Below are positions 6,650-12,841 of a DNA stretch of 24,832 nucleotides, in pieces (position 1 is the stretch's first letter; each line of letters begins with the position of its first letter). The stretch is from a virus: positions 1-24,832 of IMG/VR virus record IMGVR_UViG_3300031999_000182. One strand, 5' to 3'. A program made the position numbers and the translations under genes. Below the pieces are notes generated by a model. That model saw only the letters and a list, made by a program, of their open reading frames with translations, was not told the origin of the DNA and searched no databases.

Positions 6650-8576
6650 CGAGCAATCTCACACCCTCAAATCGGTTTTTCGTTTTAAGAAGCGAAAAAT
6701 CCAGGTCAAGTCCTTCTCTCATCGATTCCGCCCCTGCCGCCTTCCTGAGGAGCTTGACTACTTTTTGCCTTTCATGCTCCGCCACCTGGTCATCGAGAGG
6801 GGTCCTGACCGGCTTTAATATTTGCGGTCCTCTGCTTTCTGCCTCCTCTTCTCTGCCTTCTGCCTTCTGCCTTCTGCCTTTTTCAACTTCCTGCATCGCC
6901 TTTATTGTCAGGGTTGTCAGGTCCATATTTCTCGTAAGCTCACTATTACGAAAATCCTTTGCGACCCGCAGGACCCTTCGTTTCTCGCGCATTGCATTTC
7001 GCAGAGATTCTTCGCTGATGGATGTTCCGTAATTAATAAGTTGGTTTTGTTCGGCGATAGTGATTAGTTTGAATGTCGCCACATCATAGATATAGGCCCT
7101 TCGAAGGTCATCAGGGTCATAAGAGATTCGAACCTTCCGCCCCTGGTGGATTAAAAGCTCAGCATTATACTGGCCATAGTATATTCCCTTGAACTGCACT
7201 CCGTTTTTGCCGACAATCAATTCGTGGCTCCATATCCGCAATAACAGGTCCACAACTCCCGGAGCGAGAACCCGGTGGATTCGGTGATTCTGGAATACCT
7301 CTGCAGGGCTTTGTTCCTGCATATCTTTGGCGCTGTGAGAATTGGCATTATAAACCTCGACGTAAGAGGCGAACAATTCCTCAAATTTCTCGAAAGATAT
7401 GGCTTCACGGATTGTGGCAGGGTCTTTAAGTTTCTCGACTAAGTCTTCCGGTTTTCGTTTGGTATCCTTGCCGCAATATAAATCGAAGGTCGCCGTGAAC
7501 TGCGAATCGATTGTTGCGAACAATCTCTCGATTCGTTTGGCCTTTGCATTAAAAGGTATCGCGAATGATACCGCGATATCCATCATCGCGAATATTCCAG
7601 CCAGTATTTTCTCATCCAGATATCCCTTGCCGAGTACCTTCCTCGGTCGCTTGGTTATGATCTCCCCTGTTGACTTCTTTACAATACAATCCTTGCCGAG
7701 TGCTTTCCTAACCTGTTTTGTAACACCGGTAAATAGTTCGCTGTCGTAATCCCTGCCGTTATCGATTTTGACCGATTCCGGTGGCCCGAATTTTTCGATT
7801 GCTCTTTTCATTGACAAAAGGATTGTCGTCTGGTTTGGAATGATTGATAGATACCAGCCGACAATCATCCTGCTTTTAAGGTCCTGCCAGACCGTCATCC
7901 AGGGCCGCACTAATCTATTTTGATAATTGACCCAGCAGTTAAACTGGCTGTGATCTCCGACCCAGACCTGGTTCGGCTCGATGCTGTCGGGGTCAATTTC
8001 GATATAAGGTGCGCATTTTGCCTCGTAGGCCGCCAGGCCTTCGCGGTGCAGGACACTGACTGCAAGTGGTATCCGGTCCTTGACGATTCGATACATCATA
8101 GATAATTCCGGTATCTTCCAGCCACGTTTTTGTGATTGGTTGATGTAGTTGATATTACACCAACAGGTTTTTAACGGCAGTTGCTGCTGGGTCAGATATA
8201 GTGACTTGAAAAACTCGAACGCCTCTTCGCTTATGATTTCGTTCTCGAACCTGCCTCCCCCGCGTTTATCGACAAGTCCCAAAAGTCCCTGCTGATGATA
8301 TTTTGCAAGCCATCGGTATAAAGTGGTTCTGGTTAATTCCTGATTGCCGGCGACAAACAGGTCTATCGCATCTCTCTTTGTCGCGTCGTTTTGCCTGTGG
8401 AATTGATTGAATTGCTGAATGATTCCTAATCGGCGAATTGCCTTATCTCTTTTGGATGCGGGGATATTGATAAGCTCCTCGGCAAGCTGGTTTTTTTTCT
8501 CTGTGCTCTCTGCCTGCCCTGCGTAGCCCGCAGGATGAAGCGGGGTGTTTTCTGTGGCTAAAGTTTGAACGGTCAT
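6642..8576 (-). CDS. MuA-like DDE transposase
   Basis: A 644-residue protein if started at 8576, where ATG overlaps the upstream stop as ATGA; the frame is open to 8648 but that would bury 76 bases of the upstream gene. Domains in order: helix-turn-helix N-terminal region (about 40-110, with Q-E-L-T-R-T-T-L-Y-R-W-L), RNase H-like catalytic core with D208 (W-V-G-D-H-S), D272 (K-I-D-N-G-R-D) and E350 (K-R-I-E-R-L-F-A), and the Mu-type C-terminal beta-barrel at about 453-543. The tail, about 545-644, would contain the MuB-interacting region. It catalyses strand cleavage and transfer for integration and replicative transposition. Two segments, near residues 9-29 and 566-582, are encoded by dispersed repeats and look like tolerated insertions. 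The barrel has a separate duplicate at 21243-21551. Confidence 0.95.
   Translation of the reverse strand: MTVQTLATENTPLHPAGYAGQAESTEKKNQLAEELINIPASKRDKAIRRLGIIQQFNQFHRQNDATKRDAIDLFVAGNQELTRTTLYRWLAKYHQQGLLGLVDKRGGGRFENEIISEEAFEFFKSLYLTQQQLPLKTCWCNINYINQSQKRGWKIPELSMMYRIVKDRIPLAVSVLHREGLAAYEAKCAPYIEIDPDSIEPNQVWVGDHSQFNCWVNYQNRLVRPWMTVWQDLKSRMIVGWYLSIIPNQTTILLSMKRAIEKFGPPESVKIDNGRDYDSELFTGVTKQVRKALGKDCIVKKSTGEIITKRPRKVLGKGYLDEKILAGIFAMMDIAVSFAIPFNAKAKRIERLFATIDSQFTATFDLYCGKDTKRKPEDLVEKLKDPATIREAISFEKFEELFASYVEVYNANSHSAKDMQEQSPAEVFQNHRIHRVLAPGVVDLLLRIWSHELIVGKNGVQFKGIYYGQYNAELLIHQGRKVRISYDPDDLRRAYIYDVATFKLITIAEQNQLINYGTSISEESLRNAMREKRRVLRVAKDFRNSELTRNMDLTTLTIKAMQEVEKGRRQKAEGREEEAESRGPQILKPVRTPLDDQVAEHERQKVVKLLRKAAGAESMREGLDLDFSLLKTKNRFEGVRLLDE
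6831..6880. repeat. heptamer repeat TTCTGCC, inside transposase gene
   Basis: An imperfect run of TTCTGCC-type 7-base units. On the minus strand it is read in frame and encodes the G-R-R-Q-K-A-E-G-R-E-E-E-A-E-S-R-G stretch between the beta-barrel and the C-terminal domain of the transposase, probably a flexible charged linker. Confidence 0.85.
8496..8564. repeat. composite dispersed repeat inside transposase 5' end
   Basis: CTCTGTGCTCTCTG is followed by CCTGCCCTGCGTAGCCCGCAG, GATGAAGCGGGG and TTTTCTGTGGCTAAAG. The CCTGCCCTGCGTA part recurs at about 12727-12741 and 13012-13025. It is read in frame into transposase residues of about 9-29 (A-T-E-N-T-P-L-H-P-A-G-Y-A-G-Q-A-E-S-T-E). Confidence 0.75.
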
Positions 8577-9052
8577 TTCTGGAAATGCCTTACAAGGCAC
8601 TCTATCGCCACATTTACGACGTTTAATGCCTTTTGCAAATTGAGCCAAAGTTCGCTCGTTTCAGGCGTATATTCCTGGTCATATTCTCTCCCGGGCCCGG
8701 TTACTATCGGCGCCGGCTCCGGCAATTCGTTAAGTTGTATCCATTTGCCCGAAGAATGATATTGTCCGATTGGTGACAAATCCTTCATCGGTGATACGAA
8801 GGAATTACCATCCGAGCCGATTTGTTTTATCGGATATTTTTGGTATTTATGGATGACCCAACGGCACTGGTTCTCTCTCTTGAATTGGACGACTTCATAG
8901 CCACAGTTACATTTGGAGCAGTATCCTAAATATGTCCTGAACTCCGTATGGTATCGGTTTGTCTGCGATGGCAGGACCTTGGTGCCCGGCATTTGCACGA
9001 AGCATTCAGGGCAAACCACCGCCTCAATTGTTATTGTTTGTTCATTGTTCAT
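8573..9052 (-). CDS. zinc-ribbon protein upstream of transposase
   Basis: A 159-residue protein. The N-terminal 50 residues hold a treble- or ribbon-like set of cysteines: C-P-E-C near residue 14, then Y-C-S-K-C-N-C-G-Y-E near 44-52. The rest is polar, with a C-terminal amphipathic helix (L-W-L-N-L-Q-K-A-L-N-V-V). It is joined by ATGA overlaps to the gene above (9049-9052) and to the transposase below (8573-8576). This close coupling suggests a DNA-binding helper or regulator of transposition; the function is not known. Confidence 0.7.
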   Translation of the reverse strand: MNNEQTITIEAVVCPECFVQMPGTKVLPSQTNRYHTEFRTYLGYCSKCNCGYEVVQFKRENQCRWVIHKYQKYPIKQIGSDGNSFVSPMKDLSPIGQYHSSGKWIQLNELPEPAPIVTGPGREYDQEYTPETSELWLNLQKALNVVNVAIECLVRHFQK

Positions 9053-9255
9053 AGACTTTGTGCCTCTGTGCCTTCTGCCTCCGCATCCTTATTTCTTTGC
9101 GCCTCTATTTTTTCGTATCTTGGTTTCTTGTCGTATTTAATCCCTAAATACGATTCCAATAATTCCAACCTATCTCTCAAATATTTAAAATCTTGTTGTT
9201 GGGTTTCTCTTAAGCAATCCATTCTATTTTCTATGAATGATTGTTCTCTGCTCAT
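9049..9255 (-). CDS. small coiled-coil protein
   Basis: A 68-residue, strongly charged helical protein (R-E-T-Q-Q-Q-D-F-K-Y-L-R-D-R-L-E-L-L-E-S-Y-L) with coiled-coil character through residues 10-38. Its final 18 residues (E-A-Q-R-N-K-D-A-E-A-E-G-T-E-A-Q) are encoded by a TTTGTGCCTCTGTGCC-type dispersed repeat, so the gene may have run on into the repeat. No Shine-Dalgarno sequence precedes the ATG. It lies just after the pentamer array at 9325-9429. Function unknown. Confidence 0.5.
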   Translation of the reverse strand: MSREQSFIENRMDCLRETQQQDFKYLRDRLELLESYLGIKYDKKPRYEKIEAQRNKDAEAEGTEAQSL

Positions 9256-9262
9256 AGTTTTT

Positions 9263-9290
9263 ACCCGTGTTAATCTGTGTTAATCCGTGT
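9263..9290. repeat. decamer repeat GTGTTAATCY
   Basis: CCGTGTTAATCTGTGTTAATCCGTGTC, also seen at about 9757, 10091, 12780 and 16853. It lies immediately upstream of the 68-residue minus-strand gene. Confidence 0.85.
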
Positions 9291-9324
9291 CCAATATTTT
9301 TTTGTTGTTTCCAAATTCAAAAAA

Positions 9325-9429
9325 CCAAACCTTACCTCACCATACCGCGCCATACCTGACCTCACCTTACCAAACCAAGTCGGACCTCGCCTCGCCAAAC
9401 CTCGCAGCGCCAGACCGTACCAAACCTCA
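9325..9429 (-). repeat. 21-unit degenerate pentamer array YNNGG
   Basis: Read on the minus strand, 105 bases divide without a single slip into 21 five-base units: TGAGG, TTTGG, TACGG, TCTGG, CGCTG, CGAGG and so on to TTTGG. Position 1 is always a pyrimidine. Position 4 is G in 20 units and position 5 is G in 20, the exceptions being CGCTG and TCCGA. Positions 2-3 vary freely. The first unit contains the TGA stop codon of the transglycosylase-like gene. The array would be in the transcript between that gene and the 68-residue gene. It is not coding. Confidence 0.9.
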
Positions 9430-10089
9430 TCTAATATTTTTTATTTTCTCCCAATAACCATCGACATCTTTTCCCCGCCAGCCGGCGGGTCCGTAATGAA
9501 AAATCCTTGCTGAAATTTCTTCGAGATTATTATCGAGGTACATTGTGATGTATAGTTTTGCGACGAGCTTTGCCTTCTTGATGTCCCGCATATCATCGAG
9601 GGTGAAGTTCAGTCCGAACCGTTGATTGACGTCCGTAAGGGCTTCCTGATGAATTTGCAGGGGTCCTACCGCCCTGCCGCCGTCCCCATCGGGCGGATTG
9701 AGCCGTCCTGATGATTCCTGTTTCCAGATTTTATCGATGAGATCGTTCAAGAAATCTGTGTTAATCTGTGTTAATCCGTGTCTGACTTGAAAGGATTGGT
9801 CGGCGGCTGGGGGTCCGCCGCCGACCAGGCATCCATCTGCGATGCGGTATGATGACGCCGGCAGGCCTGACCCTTCAGACCTACCGGAATTGGAAGGAGG
9901 ATTATTATGAGTATCGATTTCCCACTCCGCTCGGGGATGGCTTACGCCACTGGAAGCAGGATTCTTTTCCGGGGCGGGGGCACGGCCCCCCGTCCCAGTC
10001 AGGAGAAACAAAATTAAGGAGAGAATAATTCCGAGGACCATTCCCACCCTAAATCCTCTTATAAAGTTAATTTTCCGTTCATCATTCAT
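9427..10089 (-). CDS. membrane-anchored lytic transglycosylase-like protein
   Basis: A 220-residue protein. A transmembrane anchor lies at residues 13-31 (R-V-G-M-V-L-G-I-I-L-S-L-I-L-F-L-L). A low-complexity Pro/Gly/Ser linker follows to about 105. A lysozyme-like SLT domain covers about 112-218: I-W-K-Q-E-S-S-G-R with probable catalytic E125, G-G-R-A-V-G-P-L-Q-I at 137-146, and a closing H-Y-G-P-A-G-W near 198. Such enzymes cleave peptidoglycan for genome entry or host lysis; here it sits in the early operon, which would be early for lysis. The linker includes R-H-G-L-T-Q-I-N-T-D-F, encoded by the GTGTTAATC repeat at 9757-9783, and a GGTCGGCGG hairpin at about 9803-9831. No Shine-Dalgarno sequence precedes the start. 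Confidence 0.75.
   Translation of the reverse strand: MNDERKINFIRGFRVGMVLGIILSLILFLLTGTGGRAPAPEKNPASSGVSHPRAEWEIDTHNNPPSNSGRSEGSGLPASSYRIADGCLVGGGPPAADQSFQVRHGLTQINTDFLNDLIDKIWKQESSGRLNPPDGDGGRAVGPLQIHQEALTDVNQRFGLNFTLDDMRDIKKAKLVAKLYITMYLDNNLEEISARIFHYGPAGWRGKDVDGYWEKIKNIR
9757..9783. repeat. decamer repeat GTGTTAATCY inside a gene
   Basis: TCTGTGTTAATCTGTGTTAATCCGTGTC copies the repeat at 9263 and 16853, but here it is read in frame as part of the linker of the transglycosylase-like protein. Confidence 0.85.
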
Positions 10090-10090
10090 C

Positions 10091-10127
10091 TAAAATCTGT
10101 GTTAATCCGTGAAATCCGTGGTTAAAA
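10091..10127. repeat. repeat TCTGTGTTAATCCGTG upstream of the transglycosylase-like gene
   Basis: TCTGTGTTAATCCGTGAAATCCGTGGTTAAAA occupies the whole gap between the 64-residue gene and the ATG at 10089; the same ending ATCCGTGGTTAAAA recurs at 12796 and 14434. Confidence 0.85.
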
Positions 10128-10132
10128 TTCTC

Positions 10133-10327
10133 TCAATCTTTTACCCAGGAGCTTCGATGAAAAACTTCCGACCTTTCTCTGTCTAATCTTCTTATGCGGA
10201 TACATCCGCCCTCAACTTTTTCGATAAATATTGCCCGTGTGTTTTCATCGCAGCCATAAGCACCAACCATACCAGGGGTGGGTTTCAATCTGTCGCCTTT
10301 TTTAAATTCTGGTTCGGTTTTAACCAT
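10133..10327 (-). CDS. small basic SH3-like protein
   Basis: A 64-residue protein from the ATG at 10327. The sequence F-K-K-G-D-R-L-K-P-T-P, then T-R-A-I-F-I-E-K-V-E-G-G-C-I-R-I-R-R and S-S-W-V-K-D suggests a small beta-barrel of KOW/SH3 type, as in many phage 'DNA-binding or adaptor' minigenes. A longer TTG start at 10354 would add residues encoded by a CCTTTGTGCCTTTG repeat, which I consider non-coding. Function unknown. Confidence 0.5.
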   Translation of the reverse strand: MVKTEPEFKKGDRLKPTPGMVGAYGCDENTRAIFIEKVEGGCIRIRRLDRERSEVFHRSSWVKD

Positions 10328-10391
10328 TTGCCTTTGTGCCTTTGCTATGTTCAACTTTGCCGGGCGATACCCTTGCTGGATTTATCGCTTA

Positions 10392-10496
10392 TCATTTGAA
10401 AAACGGTGATAATGCCCTTGCGAATAGGCACGCCCCTGTCATCGAAAAGATGGCAATCCCTGTAATAATCAGATGTATGATGATTTTTTTAAGCAT
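10392..10496 (-). CDS. 34-residue single-span membrane peptide
   Basis: ATG at 10496 opens a short frame reading M-L-K-K-I-I-I-H-L-I-I-T-G-I-A-I-F-S-M-T-G-A and ending L-S-P-F-F-K. It has a positive N-terminus and one hydrophobic segment. Only a weak GGA lies upstream. It sits in a 610-base region otherwise without genes, which raises the chance that it is real. It could be a small lysis or membrane regulator, but nothing shows this. Confidence 0.35.
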   Translation of the reverse strand: MLKKIIIHLIITGIAIFSMTGACLFARALSPFFK

Positions 10497-10600
10497 CTTA
10501 AAATCCAAACCAATGCGGCGTTTAACCTATACCACACCGCGAAGGTTATTCACTTGCGTGTTCTGCAGACCTCAATAGGGCTTTCGCAGACCTTGCCGGG

Positions 10601-10685
10601 CAATCCACAATCTACAATTCGCAATCTAAAATTCCTTCATTTTTCCCTTGACTTTTCCTTCTGTCTTCTGTATTCTGTCTTCTAC
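10601..10685. repeat. two heptamer arrays: CAATCTA-type and CTTCTGT-type
   Basis: At 10601-10635 five 7-base units run CAATCCA, CAATCTA, CAATTCG, CAATCTA, AAATTCC. At 10658-10685 four units run CTTCTGT, CTTCTGT, ATTCTGT, CTTCTAC. The two unit sequences are unrelated but the period is the same. No gene is apparent in 10497-10689. Confidence 0.85.
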
Positions 10686-10689
10686 TCAT

Positions 10690-10937
10690 CACATCCTAAG
10701 CTTTGCCTTTGCTTCGCGAAGCAAAACGGCGCCTCGCCTTTGCTTTGCTTTGCCATACAATACTCCGCATTCGCATCGCGTTGCAATGCGTCTCTGTGCC
10801 TTTGCTTTGCTCTGCCACACAATACTCCGCATTCGCATCGCGTTGCAATACGTCTCCGTGCCTTTGCTTTGCTCGGCACCACTATGATAGACATTGCCTT
10901 CGCTTTGCTTTGCCCTACGGTGCCGAACAATGCCCCG
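10690..10937 (-). repeat. long degenerate pentamer array YNNNG with a 62-bp tandem duplication
   Basis: On the minus strand the sequence after the TAG of the RAMP-like gene splits into units CGGGG, CATTG, TTCGG, CACCG, TAGGG, CAAAG, CAAAG, CGAAG and so on for nearly 250 bases, with occasional 6-base units. Most units start with a pyrimidine and end with G, the same phase as the array at 9325-9429. Inside it, 10741-10802 and 10803-10864 are a tandem 62-base duplication with about four differences (60 bases plus two slips). Reading frames across it on both strands are open but low-complexity and I do not regard them as genes. Confidence 0.85.
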
Positions 10938-11513
10938 CTATTGCAATTCTTTCCAGTCAAAGCGGCCATAACTCGCATTACGCCACTGGCCTAATCCCCG
11001 CCATTGTCCATAATCGAGCCATAACTTTACGGCCTTTTCGAGTTTCTTATCGAGGCAGATAATCTCGAATTCAATCTTTGAGCCGGCGGGTGCCGATTCC
11101 GAACGGGCAAGGGCTATTCGTTCTCCCTGTGCCGTCTGGGCCCGAAGAGGCCGTTCCAGAATTGTTATCTCTCCTGAAAGTCGAATTGGTATTTTGCGGG
11201 GTTTGACAAATACCAGGCCATCAATGAGTTTCTTATGTGCCTTTAACTGGTTCTCCTTGGTCATTGTGCGGTTCAACATCCCCGCAGCGTCCTTTAGAAA
11301 ACCCTTAACCTGGTAATCCCAGAGAAAAGGTATCCCATCCTCCAATCGCATAAACACGGTAGAGGATTTCTTAATGTCCTCCTCCGGCAAGGATTCTATT
11401 TCGTCCTCTGCCACACCTTCCGGTCTTTTGCCCAGGATGAATTCAGTGGCAAGCTCCTTATTGCCTGAACAAGTGGCCAAAAGTGGTTCTGTGAATATTA
11501 ATTCGATTTTCAT
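10938..11513 (-). CDS. RAMP-like (Cas7/Csm3-fold-like) phage protein
   Basis: A 191-residue protein of unknown function. The N-terminus, K-I-E-L-I-F-T-E-P-L-L-A-T-C-S-G, matches the first strand plus 'PL..GSG' turn of RAMP proteins. At 62-80, P-F-L-W-D-Y-Q-V-K-G-F-L-K-D-A-A resembles the 'P-x-I-P-G-S-S-L-K-G-A-L-R' segment. At 143-155, A-G-S-K-I-E-F-E-I-I-C-L-D resembles the RAMP 'G-T-x-F-x-x-E-I' strand. Near the end, G-Q-W-R-G-L-G-Q-W-R-N-A-S-Y-G-R-F resembles the glycine-rich loop. Related-looking proteins are, to my recollection, common in Mu-like phages without a function. AAGGAG lies 13 bases before the ATG. It is the second gene of the early operon, so it acts early; RNA or DNA binding is a reasonable guess. 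Confidence 0.75.
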   Translation of the reverse strand: MKIELIFTEPLLATCSGNKELATEFILGKRPEGVAEDEIESLPEEDIKKSSTVFMRLEDGIPFLWDYQVKGFLKDAAGMLNRTMTKENQLKAHKKLIDGLVFVKPRKIPIRLSGEITILERPLRAQTAQGERIALARSESAPAGSKIEFEIICLDKKLEKAVKLWLDYGQWRGLGQWRNASYGRFDWKELQ

Positions 11514-11629
11514 AATTTTTATTTGACTCCTTCTTTTCTTTTTGTTATCATATTCTGTTTATACACTTCAGGATGGATCCTGCTTAATTTCAAGCCCGCC
11601 GGTTCTCTATCCGGCGGGGGTTGATAATC
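11514..11629. other. intergenic region with GC-rich hairpin
   Basis: Between the first two early genes. CCCGCCGG at about 11595-11602 pairs with CCGGCGGG at 11611-11618. A second stem, CTCAGCCG/CGGCTGAG, spans about 11629-11648 across the stop codon of the 68-residue gene. Neither is followed by a T-tract in the minus direction, so they may stabilise or process the RNA rather than terminate it. Confidence 0.5.
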
Positions 11630-11836
11630 TCAGCCGACAGCCGGCTGAGCTAAACCCTGATAAATATCGATTCCGTGCTGTTCGATTATTTTTTCTAATT
11701 CCTGCAGGAGGAGCATTCTGACAAGGTCATGGGGCTTTCGATAAACAATAGGGGCCACCGCGTTGAGCTTTTGGAAAAGCTCTGGGTCATTCCTTTTGTC
11801 AAAATGCAAATTTCCTATTGGTCCGATTGTTGCCAT
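11630..11836 (-). CDS. small putative regulator, first early gene
   Basis: A 68-residue protein. The central and C-terminal part (P-H-D-L-V-R-M-L-L-L-Q-E-L-E-K-I-I-E-Q-H-G-I-D) forms an amphipathic helix that would suit a ribbon-helix-helix or small dimeric regulator, but no family is recognised. It is the first gene of the leftward operon, directly facing the divergent gene at 11981, the place where Mu has Ner (a Cro-like early regulator). AAGGAA lies about eight bases before the ATG. A candidate promoter lies at 11864-11892. Confidence 0.55.
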   Translation of the reverse strand: MATIGPIGNLHFDKRNDPELFQKLNAVAPIVYRKPHDLVRMLLLQELEKIIEQHGIDIYQGLAQPAVG

Positions 11837-11863
11837 AGCTCAATTCCTTGCGATAGTATTACA

Positions 11864-11892
11864 AAGTTATCCTACATATCGGCTAAGGTCAA
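11864..11892 (-). promoter_or_regulatory. candidate early promoter
   Basis: On the minus strand TTGACC (11887-11892) and TAACTT (11864-11869) are 17 bases apart, giving a start about 20 bases before the first early gene. The -35 is near-consensus, the -10 weak, as expected for a promoter needing regulation. Confidence 0.45.
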
Positions 11893-11900
11893 GTAGAAAA

Positions 11901-11945
11901 TGTAATTTTTTACAAGATTTTCATAAATGTATATTTGGTAAATAC
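11901..11945. promoter_or_regulatory. candidate operators in the divergent switch
   Basis: A perfect inverted repeat TGTAA-TTTT-TTACA lies at 11901-11914, and a near-palindrome GTATATTTGGTAAATAC at 11929-11945. They lie between the two divergent promoters, with the first just behind the leftward -35 and the second touching the rightward -35, as expected of repressor sites. Confidence 0.4.
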
Positions 11946-11973
11946 TTGCATAATAACCGAATTTTACTATTTT
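11946..11973 (+). promoter_or_regulatory. candidate rightward promoter
   Basis: TTGCAT (11946-11951), 16-base spacer, TATTTT (11968-11973). The predicted transcript would begin at about 11980, right at the ATG at 11981, so the mRNA may be leaderless; no ribosome binding site is visible there. Confidence 0.4.
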
Positions 11974-11980
11974 GAATAAT

Positions 11981-12358
11981 ATGGCTACTCGAATAACAGA
12001 TTTGAGAACAAAAGTCCGACCTATTGCTCAACATTGGGTTGATAGGGGGTTTTCCATGACCGATATTTTATCAATAGGATTATTATTTCTCGCAGACAAG
12101 GATGCTAACCAAATCGCCGACCTTCGCTGTATCGTAAATGAAATTAATCCTCTACCGAATCGGGTCGGCTCGGCGGATGAATCGAAACAATCCGCCCGCA
12201 CTGCCCGCGTTGAGGCAATCAAAAAAATTATCTCGACAATGACCCAGCCGGGCTATAAAATCCTATCACAGGAAGAATCCGCCGCCCTCGATGAATTGAG
12301 AAAAACCCTCAGTCCTGAGAAAAAAGAGGCATCCGTTAAAAAGGCAAAGAACGCGTGA
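11981..12358 (+). CDS. putative repressor-like protein at the divergent switch
   Basis: A 125-residue protein from the ATG at 11981 (a TTG three codons upstream is the alternative). The first 40 residues, T-R-I-T-D-L-R-T-K-V, then R-P-I-A-Q-H-W-V-D-R-G-F-S-M-T-D-I-L-S-I-G-L-L-F-L-A, look like a strand plus two helices with a G-F-S turn, compatible with ribbon-helix-helix DNA binding. The tail is Lys/Ala-rich. It is the only gene divergent from the early operon, the position of the Mu c repressor, though no sequence relation to Mu c is seen. It ends in a GTGA overlap with the next gene. Confidence 0.5.
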   Translation: MATRITDLRTKVRPIAQHWVDRGFSMTDILSIGLLFLADKDANQIADLRCIVNEINPLPNRVGSADESKQSARTARVEAIKKIISTMTQPGYKILSQEESAALDELRKTLSPEKKEASVKKAKNA

Positions 12359-12723
12359 AAACTCAATGTCCAATCTGTAAAGAAGAACAGGAAATACCTA
12401 AAGAATATGAAGGTCGAGAAATAAAGTGCGTGGGATGCTCGGGCCGTTTTCTCGCCTTAAAAATCATACCTTTAGCTATAAAAAACAACCAAAAAACTAT
12501 TTCTGTTCCTCCTCCAAAATTGAACTCTGGACCTATCAAATGTCCTCGATGTGGTTCATTGCAAATAACAGCAAACAAAAAAGGTTTTAGTGGAGGCAAA
12601 GCCGTTGGTGGTGCCATATTATTAGGCCCTTTGGGGCTATTGGTAGGATTGCATCGTAGCAAAGAAATTATAATTACCTGTTTGAATTGTGGGCATACTT
12701 GGGAACCTCCAAAACCCTCCTGA
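12355..12723 (+). CDS. double zinc-ribbon membrane-associated protein
   Basis: A 122-residue protein starting with GTG in a GTGA overlap. An N-terminal ribbon C-P-I-C-x7-P-x5-G-x5-C-x2-C-x4-F is of the type common in planctomycete proteins (MJ0042-like). A second ribbon is formed by C-P-R-C near residue 61 and C-L-N-C-G near 110. Between them lies a glycine-zipper hydrophobic segment (G-G-K-A-V-G-G-A-I-L-L-G-P-L-G-L-L-V-G-L), probably membrane-inserting. Co-transcribed with the putative repressor. Role unknown; superinfection exclusion or host interaction are possible but not shown. Confidence 0.7.
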   Translation: MKTQCPICKEEQEIPKEYEGREIKCVGCSGRFLALKIIPLAIKNNQKTISVPPPKLNSGPIKCPRCGSLQITANKKGFSGGKAVGGAILLGPLGLLVGLHRSKEIIITCLNCGHTWEPPKPS

Positions 12724-12841
12724 AATCCTGCCTGCCCTGCGTAATTGTTTCTTGATGTAATAGGGACCCTTTTGAAATCCGCGTTAATCCGTGTGAATCC
12801 GTGGTTAAAATATTTAAGATTTCTCTTTACATATTCCGATT

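Noticed and set aside
6261-7032. Long plus-strand frames opposite the MuB and transposase genes
   Set aside because: They lie antisense to strongly supported genes with recognised catalytic motifs, so they are shadows.
8577-8648. Longer transposase start at 8648
   Set aside because: It would overlap the zinc-ribbon gene by 76 bases; the ATG at 8576 forms an ATGA overlap typical of this operon.
10741-10864. Possible CRISPR or iteron array
   Set aside because: Only two copies of a 62-base unit without unique spacers; internal structure is the 5-base periodicity.
10682-11062. Open frames on both strands across 10682-11062
   Set aside because: They are by-products of the pentamer array and of its 62-base duplication, with low-complexity Ala/Lys/Cys composition and no ribosome binding site.
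11595-11618. Hairpin as intrinsic terminator of the first early gene
   Set aside because: The stem is strong but there is no T-tract after it in the minus direction, and the operon must continue.
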